This document shows, one piece after another, positions 29,877-40,044 of a stretch of DNA of 64,000 nucleotides. The first letter of the stretch is position 1, and each line of letters opens with the position of its first letter. Below the pieces are notes generated by a model. That model searched no databases. It was not told the DNA's origin and was given only the letters and a program-made list of their open reading frames with translations. The position numbers were made by a program, and so were the translations under genes. Source of the DNA: Sycon ciliatum (Eukaryota > Porifera > Calcarea > Leucosolenida > Sycettidae); the NCBI RefSeq assembly GCF_964019385.1, contig NC_088646.1, positions 6,440,402 through 6,504,401 on the forward strand, read 5' to 3'.

Positions 29877-32377
29877 ATGGCCGCGGAAGGGTAAGTATTC
29901 TTGAGAACAATTTTCACACTTATTTTTTCGTAGCTTATCATTTTTGCTTGTGCTGTTGCAGAGATGCTCCCGCTGCTGCTGTGTCAATGGACATCACTAC
30001 CGCACTGACTGAGGTTTTGAAGACCTCTCTCATCCACGATGGCCTTGCTCGCGGCCTCCACGAGGCTGCCAAGGCCCTTGACAAGTACGTATCGTGATAA
30101 TTATTACATTATTATTTTGAGGAAAGTTGGTGAGCACACATGTGCATTCCCTGGGCGCTGCAAATTCACAACTCATTTCATTTCACAGAATCATTTTTAA
30201 CGTTTCCTGCAAGTTGCCATCATCAGGATGCATATGAAATGGAAGTCTGCCAAGGAGCAGTTACACACTAATTTGATGTTATTTGTTGTAATAGGTGTTG
30301 GTTATTATTTTGCTCACCGATTCAGCCTAAACCTGTCTACCGGTAATCATGCTGGTGATACATGTATCGTGGATTATGTACCAATCCCCTTTTGAACATA
30401 TAGTGGGATTAACTGTATAAAGTGCAGCCGGTGTGGTCTCTCTAGTTGATTGAACATAGATTGCACTTTCAAGTTTTTTGAAGAAGTACTGAAATATTTA
30501 TGATCGTTCTGTGAGAAGTGGTCGAATTGCGACCAAAAGAGTCACCTATAATGTGTACAACTTATATTTAATATGAGCATATTTTCATTGTGCATGTGTA
30601 AGGAATGAACGATGTTATAAATGATAACAGGTTAAAAGCTGAGCTAAATTGTGATTCCGATTTAATTTTGCGTACATTATTCATTTGTTAGACGTCAAGC
30701 CCATCTTTGCGTCTTGGCCAGCAACTGCGACGAGCCCAGCTACGTTCGTCTTGTTGAAGCCCTCTGCGCCGAGCACCAGATCAAACTTCTAAAGGTCAGT
30801 CAGTGTCTCGATATGTCTTGAGAATTTAAATTAATCGCTTTCAATCCTGCTTGTCACACTTGGCACGCCATCATGTACGCAGTGAGGCATCTGGCCAGGG
30901 TTCATTTTGCATTGTACCGTAGTTGGAGGCCTCGTAGCTTCTATGGTTTGTGCGAATGCATTAGCAACTCCTGCTGTGTGCTTAGCACCCGTACCGCCAT
31001 GACATCATTTGCACAACCTCTTGACACTTGACTGACTCACGGCTGCCATCCAGAACACATGAGAAGTCCATCGAACCTTTGACTCGGCAAACCTGTAAAA
31101 AGCACCACTCCCTACTCAATACCCAGTGTTTCGGAGTGGTCCTTTCTTGCAGATTTGCCAAGTCGCAAGTTCGGTGGACATCTCGTGTGCTCTGGATGGC
31201 AGTCGTGAATCAGCCAAATATCAAGTCGGCGGAATAGCGTGAGCTCCAGTGTGGGGAGCAAACGATCATTCACTGGACTAGTGCTGGCGCAGTTTAATTT
31301 ATGTAGTTTTTCGTGGAAAGTTTCCACCCTTCCGTTTTGTTGCCTGCTTGTCAATGTACATGTATATGGCAATGATTTGAGTCTCATCGTTGACAATATA
31401 AATAGGAATGTCTTTGCTGCTTTAAGGTGTTTTGAAGGGGTAATGTTGCATGGGTATCATGCCGTCTTTTGTAACCTTTGCTAGCTTCATATGTTTTACA
31501 TTATCTGGTGGGAGCACAACCTGGGTAGTCATAGATTTTGTGGCCAATTGTCCCTGCGTATTGATATTATCTGGATTGCCTTGTATGTGCACATGTAGGT
31601 TGATGACTCCAAGAAGTTGGGTGAATGGTCTGGCCTTTGCAAGCTTGACAAGGAGGGCAAGGCCCGCAAGGTCGTTGGCTGCAGCTGCGTAGTTGTCAAG
31701 GTCAGTACAAGTCCTGCTCTTGCTTCTTTTCTTTTTTTCGTCCATTCAGAAATAAGAGAAACAGTTTCAAAACCTTTTTGTGTTTTGGACCTGCAATGCC
31801 TCGCATTGGGACTTATATACCACAAATTGATCGTTCGGGTGACTACTCGATCTCCAATATTTTGTTGCATAAGCCATAAGTACTTTAAGATTTCGTTTCA
31901 GACCACATAGAATGTGTCGTGTTTGATTTTCAGATTGCGCATATCTAGCTGCATCCTGTAGTAGTGAAGGCAGCACACTGCATATTGGACCCATAGAAAG
32001 GCCCCTGCATTTATCAGTTTCGGGAAATACTCTCAAGATATTTTTGTTTTATAGCGAGAGGCGAGTTACTTCTGAATGGACTACAGCATAATGCTTTTTT
32101 GGCCTGGTGTGTACAGTAAATGTACAATGCCAATTGAAGTGTATGATGAGAAACCGGCTCCCTCTTCTGAGTGTCACTTTGAGGAGAGATACCGCAATCC
32201 GGAATCATTATGTCTGACACTTGACGCAGTGTGTGCATGCTTTCTTTTTGTCAGTTCCTTGTGATCATCATTCTTTCCCCCTGTGCTTTCTTTGCCAATG
32301 TGCAGGACTACGGCAAGGAATCCCAGGCCCTTGATGTACTTCTCGAGTACTTGAAGACTAAGGATACCCTTCAGTAA
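29877..32377 (+). CDS. RPS12: 40S ribosomal protein S12 (eS12)
   Basis: Structural protein of the small ribosomal subunit, in the L7Ae/L30e RNA-binding fold family. Exons: 29877-29890, 29962-30084, 30692-30794, 31599-31700, 32306-32377; all introns are GT-AG and phases match, giving 414 bases and 137 residues, close to the 132 of human. Recognisable blocks are [88 protein letters not shown]. The start ATG is followed by MAAEGDAP, as in animal S12. The C-terminal tail [12 protein letters not shown] is slightly longer than the vertebrate version. Intron 4 hosts a C/D snoRNA, a common arrangement in ribosomal protein genes. Confidence 0.97.
32136..32224 (+). ncRNA. C/D-box snoRNA, SNORD100-like, in RPS12 intron 4
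   Basis: C box ATGATGA (32143-32149), D' box CTGA (32167-32170), degenerate C' box TGAGGA (32180-32185) and D box CTGA (32214-32217). A terminal stem pairs AAGTG (32137-32141) with CACTT (32218-32222). The D' antisense element GGCTCCCTCT (32156-32165) matches the conserved 18S sequence AGAGGGAGCC, and the base five upstream of D' pairs with a G. In human this is the region around 18S G436 attributed to SNORD100, which is also hosted by RPS12. A second element, CCGGAATC (32199-32206), is complementary to the 18S bases immediately 5' of that site. The 18S match is from memory of the conserved rRNA. Confidence 0.75.
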
Positions 32378-32766
32378 TCTGAAAAAAGAAAGAGAACCTA
32401 TTGATAAATCATCCTGTGTTCTCTGTTGGTTTGTGCGTGTCCTAGTAGTCCCTTATGATGTGCCAAGAATTACGTGTTCCTCCTGCATGCTTAAACAGGC
32501 ATCTTTATGCCTGGATATAAATGGGTCGAGTGAGTGCGCACCATTTCCATCTGCAAGGCTTCTTGTACAAGCTTTTGTAAGGGTGCTTCAATTCGAGCTG
32601 GCTAGCAAGCTTGCATAAGCTCCCAAGAGTGCATTTCTGGATACTGGTGGGATACTATACTGTACGCTGATGGCGATAATTCACATACATGACCTGTGGT
32701 GTAGTCATTCCGTTGTACAGTAGAGTCTCCTGTTGAAGAGCGTGGAGCCCGGGAAGCTACAGGTTG
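32378..32766. other. RPS12 3' flank
   Basis: 3' untranslated region and flank. A GATAAA hexamer near 32402 is a possible weak poly(A) signal. No gene is seen. Confidence 0.5.
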
Positions 32767-33269
32767 AGGCTGCGTTTACACGATAACACACGGCCAGTTT
32801 TCCGTTTTCAGTCCCACGTTTCTTTTTCCGTTTTTACATGATCAAAGCTGATCCGAGGTGGTCTCGGTTTGTATTGTTTTCGTGCGTCACACTGGAGCAA
32901 AGAATCTGCCAAAGTTCGTCATGTTCCAAGTGTTGTCGTGGAAGCACAGAGTCCAATCACACTCAAGGAATAGTTGAAAACATGCTACACGACAGCACTC
33001 GTTACATGACGAAAAATGTAACAACAATTATTTTTGGATTGTCGGATGCGTGTGAGCGGCCGAAAACGTTACGAAAAACGAGGCCAGCAGACCGTTTACA
33101 CACCCAAATTTATCCGGCAGAACATTTCCATTCATTTCCGTTTTCATATTCTTCCACCTTGGCCAGCGTTTTGCTCCGCGTACTGTGTAAATGAACCATG
33201 CATACGAAAGGATTTTGTTGCATTTTCACCCCCAGCGTTGGCGTGTTAAGTAAACTGTAAACGCAGGCT
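32767..33269. mobile_element. MITE, AGGCTGCGTTTACA ends
   Basis: Left end AGGCTGCGTTTACA and right end TGTAAACGCAGGCT form an inverted repeat about 503 bases apart. No transposase is visible. It abuts the next element directly. Confidence 0.65.
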
Positions 33270-33313
33270 AAGGGTGCGTTCTTAAATCCTCTCGGAAAAG
33301 TTCGAGAGCTGTT

Positions 33314-33742
33314 CTGTCCCCTTGGAAAAACGCGATTCCGCGGCCGCGGCAAATTTCGCAGAAGTTGCCATCATCCGCGGAAATCACGGAATCCACACTT
33401 TTGCCCGCGGAATCTGAATTTTTTAGGGTAAATTACTAAAATTACTACTCAGAAAGCAGCAGAAAAACTACTTTGCGATCTGTTTGAGCACATTTCTCTT
33501 GCCAGTGCAGGTCTCTCCAAGATTCTTCACTCTTATTCAGTTCGTGACTGCAAAGGATAGTATGAAAAAGTGCTCCTTCATGCGACTAGTTGTCATATCC
33601 TCTACGAGGAGGGTGAAAAACTTGCAGAAAGTGCCGCAGATTTTTGATTTTACAGCAGAAAATGCCGCAGAAAACCCCCCTTTTCCCCGCGGAATTTGCC
33701 GCAGAATTTTAAATTCTTGGCCGCGTTTTTCCAAAGGGATAG
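33314..33742. mobile_element. TIR element with CTGTCCCC ends, second copy
   Basis: Ends CTGTCCCCTTGGAAAAACGC and the complement of CTATCCCTTTGGAAAAACGC are flanked by a 6-base duplication GCTGTT (33308-33313 and 33743-33748). It is related to the element at 10809-12911. The length is 429 bases and there is no transposase. Confidence 0.82.
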
Positions 33743-34791
33743 GCTGTTCTTATAATTATCCTCTCCGACTTTCAGGAGGCTCTCCAAGCTTCAGAGGTGG
33801 TTGAAACTTGGAGATTCCTGCGGTTTGGGATCAGCGCATGCGAACTACGACTAAAAGCCACGTGTTGATCATGAGTGTATCCATTTCCCTTTTCGCATAC
33901 GCACACGTGCATTACTACATTCATCACTCAAGATCGCGGCCCCTTTGGCGCTTCATTTTGCTTGACATGTATCTCCGAATTCTTCGAGACCCGTTCTTGC
34001 ATTAGGGTTGGTTCACATGTCACCGGCGGTGGGCTTCTTGCAACCTCTTCCGGCGCATTGCGATTGTGTGAACCAGTGCAGTCGTAACAAAATCATACGG
34101 TAAAATATCGCAAGGGACCGCCGGCAAAGTTGGACAGTGCCCAACTCTTGCGATCTGCCCCGGTGCCGATCCCGTACAATTTTGACCAAAAGTGGTTTGT
34201 GAACCGTTCGCGCCGGTGATCGCCGGGAGCCAGACTTTGTCAAAATATCAAACCAATACGGCCTAAATTTTCCTAAATTGAAGCTAGAGAGGTCCGTTCG
34301 CCATTCTTGTAGTCGCTTCAAGCTGGCAAATAAGTCAGCATACCAGCCCGTCCTTCTCGGATGATCTGCTTGACCATTGTGCAACTTATGAGACAAATAC
34401 AATTGAAACAAATAAAAAATATGATGGATACGTTGGCAAGTTCTTGTGACTTCACCAACGTTTGCTAGCATAATTTCGACACAATCGCTTACTAGACTGC
34501 AATAAAATGTGTAGAAGGATTTTCATGATCTCCAGTAAAAGGTAGCACCGAGTGGCCATCACCGAAAGACCTTGAACTACTGAAGAAACAAAGAATTGGC
34601 AAACCTATCGTAGCATTTGGGCACATTCTGTACTACTTTGTAGTAGTTTTGGTACTCGAGCCGTATGCGCAACGGATCGGGAGCTGGCTCACCGCCGATG
34701 TCTTGCGGCGCCGATTTTGCTTACCAGTTTCTTCGACTTCCCTTTTCTTCTTCTCCTAGAAGCTAGAAAATATAAGAACTAGGGGTCAAAC

Positions 34792-35175
34792 GGGTGTACC
34801 TTTAACTAACGAACGGGTAATTTTCTTAACGGGCGGGTTAACGGGTACCCTTTAGCAGCCATGTTTAATTTTTTGCGCAATTTTCACATGAATCAAGATT
34901 TTAATTTATCTGTTCTCGGGTTGCATTTTGATATCACATTGTGATTCGCAAATCGATTGGTGTCTGATAGTCGCAGGAGTAGATCTACTAGGTGCGAAAA
35001 TGCAACAACAATGCAGACATCCAGCGTGGAGTTGTAAATAATTGACTCCCGCCTGGAATACACGATCCCAGCAGTGTTGCTCCGTACTGACTGCTTCATC
35101 AATATCCAAACGGGTACCCTTTAATAACGGTACCTGAGATTAACGGTCGAGTACCCGGTACACCCCTTTGACCCC
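34792..35175. mobile_element. MITE with GGGGTCAAA ends, copy 2
   Basis: Ends GGGGTCAAACGGGTGTACC and GGTACACCCCTTTGACCCC, with TA on both sides. Strongly similar to copy 1 at 14907-15309. Confidence 0.82.
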
Positions 35176-35551
35176 TAATAAGAACGCACCCTTATATTCT
35201 CTAGCTTCTAGGTAGAAGAAGAAGAAAAGTCGAAGAAGCTGGTACGTATAATTCAAGAATGGGTCTCAAAGAATTCGGAGATATTTTGCACATGTCAAGC
35301 AATATGAAGCGCCAAAGGGGCCGCGATCATGAGTTATGAATTTAGTATACACATGTGCGTATGCGAAAAGGGAAATGCGTACACTCATGATCAACACGTG
35401 GCTTTTAGCCGTAGTTCGCATGCGCTGATCCCAAACCGCAGGAATCTCCAAGTTTCAACCACGTCTGAAGCTTGGAGAGCCTCCTAAAAGTCGGAGAGGA
35501 TATAAGAACAGCTTTGGAACTTTTCCGAGAGGATTTAAGAACGCACCCTTA

Positions 35552-35758
35552 TTAGAACGTCGGTGTTGGTTATCTGGCCGCGCGACTACCACACATTGGC
35601 AGCCTGTCTTGGTGGCCAGTGGAGTGACCAAGTTGGGATGGTGCTCCGTGTCAGAAATCACTCAGCAATACTGTATTTCCTTCATGTGGCACCTTGGCCT
35701 GCATTCAAGACCACAATGTTATGTAGCAAAGCGGGTGCAGCCCAGAAAATATTTTTAC
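35552..35758. other. Short spacer, nothing recognised
   Basis: A 76-codon frame spans this and the next element's edge but shows no domain. Confidence 0.4.
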
Positions 35759-36183
35759 TAAGGGGTCGTCCACAAATATCGATGTTTTTTTAGAGAAGAT
35801 ATTCGTTCGTTTGGAGGGGGGGGGGGGAGGGGGTTTGGGCCCTGTTCGTCTCGTCTTTTCAGAAAAAAATATCGACTCTATCTATGGACAGGCGCTGTTC
35901 GAACATGTAGTTTATGACCTACACAAAGTGAAAGTCAACCTCGTGAGCATAGCCATGGCAAGGCTGTGCGACCGTGGCAACATAAACCTAGGTGTTACCG
36001 TGTATGGTGAAATTAGAGTGGCAGCCGGTCACGTTTCGTGAGGAAATTGAACTTCATTAAAAAATATCGATCCCTTGCATAAACATGTGTATGTTCGTTT
36101 TGAGGGGGGAGGGAGGGGGTCTGGGGAGAGATGAACAAATATCGTCTGAAAAAAAACATCGATATTTACGGACGGCCCCTAAA
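35759..36183. mobile_element. Foldback MITE, GGGGTCGTCC ends
   Basis: Left TAAGGGGTCGTCCACAAATA and right TTTACGGACGGCCCCTAA are inverse complements. Both arms carry a G-rich run (GGAGGGGGGG) and an ATATCGA block. A truncated relative begins at 63908. Confidence 0.7.
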
Positions 36184-36216
36184 ATTATATTGTATATGCG
36201 CATAATTCCAGCACAA

Positions 36217-36402
36217 TAGACCCATTGCGCAATGACGTAATTTGTACCATAAACACCCTTCACAGCCACCTGAGGGGGGGGGGGGGTCGTCTGGGGTGTT
36301 GAACAGTGCACTCCTGATCCCAGCATACTCACAAGCATTACTCATGCATTCCATATTTGGCTGTGAAGGGTGTTTTTACGTCATTGCGCAATGGGTCCAT
36401 AC
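36217..36402. mobile_element. Foldback MITE, CCCATTGCGCAATGACGTAA ends
   Basis: Arms of about 45 bases (CCCATTGCGCAATGACGTAA, then AAACACCCTTCACAGCC) face each other across a spacer containing a poly-G run. Confidence 0.75.
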
Positions 36403-36407
36403 ATGTA

Positions 36408-36863
36408 GAGAGGTTTCGCTCTACGGAATGTATGAAAATAATGTAGGAACTGCTTCGCTACCTTGGTATTGGGAGGAAATTCCCGTTTGGATTTTGCGAA
36501 GTCAAACAAAGCACGTAATTTTCATACGTAAGAATCAGCGCTGTTGGGTTTCGCTCTACGTGATTCTCCACGACCGCTAAACATGCCTTGTTGCTTTCGA
36601 GACGCGTTGGCTGCATGCACCACAAACCAAAACCGCGTTTCCATTAATTTATTTTGCATGTGGTGTACGGTGTGTTTACCTTGTGTTTCGCGCGGCTTGA
36701 ACTTTGCCATGGATTAATCCGGAGAATGCGAAAAATATTTCAAAAAGTCCTATGGAGGACCCAACGTAGGAAAGGGCTTTCCTATGGAAATCCGTAGAGA
36801 GATTTACGTATGAAAGTTGCCCTCGCTCCCCGGCACACATAACGTAGAGCGAAACCTCCTTGT
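36408..36863. mobile_element. MITE, GAGGTTTCGCTCTACG ends
   Basis: Ends GAGGTTTCGCTCTACG and CGTAGAGCGAAACCTC are exact inverse complements. The terminus resembles that of the 26011-27811 MITEs (GAGGTTCTGCTATACG), so the two may be subfamilies. Confidence 0.7.
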
Positions 36864-37004
36864 TAAATGTGGCATGATCACTGGCATAATTTGGGCATGA
36901 TGGAAAGCATAATCCGCCGAGGGCTGGTGCAGACAGTCACACCAGTGATGCACAATACGTCATTTTGATGTCACAATAACTTTCATGCAAGTATCATGCT
37001 CTAG

Positions 37005-37296
37005 TACTAGGTACTAGCAAGAGTACGGTTATGTGCACTTGGTACGTGTACTAGTAGTAGACCGTCAACACAACTACTTCAAAGTACATGATTGCATAGT
37101 CATGTACTTACATGTACATGACTATACTGTATAATAATAAGGACAATTTTTCGTTTACGAAATCTTTAGTTTATAAGATCACTCCACCAGCAGGTTCGTT
37201 ACGAACGTACTAAATTTCGTTTTGGCCGAGGTCTGTCACCCCAAACGTTCAGAAAAAAACTTAAGTTTTGTACAAAAATGGACTCGGATGGAGAGC

Positions 37297-37327
<31 letters not shown>

Positions 37328-38085
37328 AGCACGTCCGCGTAGTGGGCGGGTCTGCCCACCTCGCTTGTGCCAAACTGTGCCACGTGTCCGTACAAAAATG
37401 AGAGAGGGGAGAACAAAACAAAACACAAAAAAGCAAAACAGAAAAACAGGAAAGTAACGATGAAGGAACAGAACAGACGAAACACGAGTTATATACATGT
37501 ATAACAGAAGGGTGGCAGAAGACTACATCATGCAGCATCCACGAACGAGGAAAATCGACCGAGGGACATGATAAAGGGGAAAGTGAGAGGATGTGTCCCC
37601 GGTCCACATCCTCTCTCTTTCCCCTTTATCATGGAGAGCTAGCCAAGGATTAATTTATTGAAAAATAAAAAGGACCAAGGAACTACAAGTTACGCTATAG
37701 TGTCCACTAACACCACCAGTTACTAAACAATCAGCTCATGCTAAAACATTGCACGACACTGACCGACGGTACTGACGTTCTACAACTAACTGGCCAACAG
37801 CTCTAGCACATCTTGGATGCGCACTCCAACAGCCTTCCAACTTGTCGTGCAATGTTATCGCATGAGCTGACTGTTTAGTAACTGGTGGTGTTAGTGGACA
37901 TAGCGTAACTTGTAGTTCCTTGGTCCTTGTTGTTTTGTACAAACTTTAGATATTTCATGCCCCCTAACGAATATAGCGAAAGTTAATTCCAAACGAAACT
38001 TGTACATGTACCGGTACTAATACATTACAGTGCTTTGAAGTAGTTGTGTTGGCGGTCTACTAGTACTAGCACCTACTCAAGGCAT
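37005..38085. mobile_element. Nested foldback region
   Basis: Outer arms (AGTAGACCGTCAACACAACT near 37056 and its diverged complement near 38030-38062) enclose three features. These are an ATT microsatellite (37296-37326), a hairpin with 28-30 base arms (37567-37633, CATGATAAAGGGGAAAG), and a foldback MITE (37670-37928). Confidence 0.65.
37670..37928. mobile_element. Foldback MITE, AAGGACCAAGG ends
   Basis: Arms of about 86 bases start AAGGACCAAGGAACTACAAG and are mirrored ending at 37928. The spacer is short and there is no coding capacity. Confidence 0.8.
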
Positions 38086-38538
38086 GTTGTAAAATGATGT
38101 GTTGTTTTCCTGTGTGATGGCGTTCCCCAAACTGTCTCGTCTAGTCGCTTGCATGTGTGATACGAGCATGCACGATTTTGTGGTCGAGGGTCCTTTTGTC
38201 AGTCTTCTTGTCCGCCTCTGTCAGAGTAGTCTGCTTTTCCGGAATGTCAATAATAGTAATAATGTAACAAACAAGTCTTGTCCTTTGTGTCCTGCATCCC
38301 GAGGAACGGAATGGCTGTGATTCCGTTACAGGCAAAATACAGCCAATGCTGTGCATCGTATACGCATAGTCGACTACTATGCACAGCATTGGCCCGATTT
38401 TTTGGATGTGATGGCATTATCGGGGTACATGTACATGGATCCACCTGACTTCGTTTTTCTTGCCCATTTATCATCTTTGTGCCTTTCTACACTGCTTGGT
38501 ACGCTAGCTAGAGTGTTTGCCGAAAAGTATCATTCTTA
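38086..38538. other. No supported gene; one hairpin
   Basis: A hairpin CCAATGCTGTGCAT facing ATGCACAGCATTGG lies at about 38344-38393. Open frames on both strands overlap it and lack domains. Confidence 0.45.
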
Positions 38539-38884
38539 GACACCCACGCTTTAGCAAATAACGTTATGTTCTAACAGTGTTACCGCAAGGAGAAAATACC
38601 GAGACTTGGGTTTGACCTTTTAATAGCAAGATACACGCTAATTTTAGTACACTGTTGCCATGAGTACAGCTTTTAATTCGCGCGGTACAACCATTTATGA
38701 CGCCATATACGCGATAGAAGGTGAAATGGGTACGCTCTACGCAATATTTGGCCTAAAAATGTACCGTTTGTCACAACGATAAATCAACGCCTATAACGTT
38801 TTTACGCTGCAGCTTCAACGCTATTTGGGTGATCAAGGTACGAGTACCGTAAAAATAGTGTTACCGTTGTTTGCTAAGGGTGTC
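38539..38884. mobile_element. MITE with GACACCC ends, copy A
   Basis: Ends GACACCC...GGGTGTC with a diverged inverted extension TTAGCAAACAACG, flanked by TA on both sides (38537-38538 and 38885-38886). It is a direct-orientation partner of copy B at 45988-46326. Length is 346 bases. Confidence 0.82.
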
Positions 38885-39117
38885 TACTATGTGTGGTATG
38901 GCACACATGGCAGGCGATCAATCTTGCCAGAAACAATAAAAGAACAGTCTCGTACATATACACGTACAGTCTCTTTAGTTTGTTTGTATTCTTTATTTAG
39001 AGTGGGAAGTCCAAAACAGGCCCTAGCCTAATAACAATGGTCCCACTAGTGAGGGAATGCTGTATATCTGTACATAGTGGTACAGGGCTGGCTACTTTTG
39101 AAGAAAAAAAAGAAAAA

Positions 39118-39312
39118 GTACAGTACACTTTAATAATGCAATGAATATAACTAAATGCGCACTCATATCACAACCATGGGGACGAATAATGTATTCCAGA
39201 ACGTTTTCTTGTCACAATTATCAATGGAATTCGTGACTAAAGAGAATGATGAAACTACAATAGGATTTATACACTTGGAGTGAAACAGCGAGGATACAAG
39301 CATAGTAAGAAA
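39118..39312. repeat. Left arm of a foldback split by the LTR element
   Basis: About 190 bases (for example AACTAAATGCGCACTCATAT and ACAGCGAGGATACAAGCATA) are the inverse complement of 44938-45113. Removing the LTR element leaves a foldback of about 430 bases with a short loop. Confidence 0.8.
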
Positions 39313-39336
39313 AATAGCACAAACCTATTATTCTTA

Positions 39337-40044
39337 TGTCATGGCCCTGTATAGATAGTACTACTCACCAATACTATAGTAGTGCTGCACACATTCATTA
39401 TCAGCCTGTCACCTACCTCTACCGCGGCTCTTCATCAATGTTCTCTTCCTTTTGATTAGGATAGGGTTACCTCTCCTGTCGCCGGACCTAGACTATCCAT
39501 TACCATAGAACTGTCAGCTATTGTCTCTGTTGCCGGTCCGCTGTTCTGCTGTTCCGCTTAGTTGCTCCGATTCATGATTAGCATTAGCTTCAATACTTAG
39601 ATACATTACTCTTTGCTGAGTTTAGCACAGCTCACTACTCGTTCGCTGCTGCCTGCTCGATCCTTCCCTTCGTGGCCGCTCGCATAGATTTCAGCTAGTA
39701 TAAGTTCGCTGACTTAGCCAGATATCGAGGAGTCTTGGATTAGTCTTGTTTGAGTCTTGTATTAGTCTTATTCTCTTTTATAGCTTTCTTGACTTTCTTT
39801 ATAGGAGTTCCGCTACCGCTCAAGCGGACTTGTCCGCTTGAGCCGGTTTGGCCTTTGACTTTCTAGTTTCTTACTGTTCCTTTGTTCCTTTACTATATCG
39901 GACCTGAGGGCTCCGCCACCCTGACTTCTCTCTGTGCTTTGGGTCTGAGGTACGCCTGAGTGGAACTACCAAGAGGCGCACATATACTTTGTGCAAACGG
40001 GCTTGGGATAACTAACACGTAGGGACGATCAGCCAGCCACGACA
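39337..40044 (+). repeat. 5' LTR
   Basis: 708 bases, TGTCATGGCC...CCACGACA. It contains a hairpin CTCAAGCGGACTTGTCCGCTTGAG near 39817-39842. Same length as the 3' LTR. Confidence 0.9.

Larger units (their letters stand above)
33270..35551. mobile_element. Large foldback element with nested insertions, AGGGTGCGTTCTTAAATCC ends
   Basis: Left and right ends match as inverse complements for at least 35 bases with TA outside. The arms continue inward (left 33270-34006 minus the insertion at 33314-33742, right 35196-35551) and again at 34725-34780. The left arm is broken by a CTGTCCCC element. About 700 bases (34007-34724) have no mirror partner, and the centre is occupied by a TA-flanked MITE (34792-35175). 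It is at least three elements deep. Confidence 0.78.
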
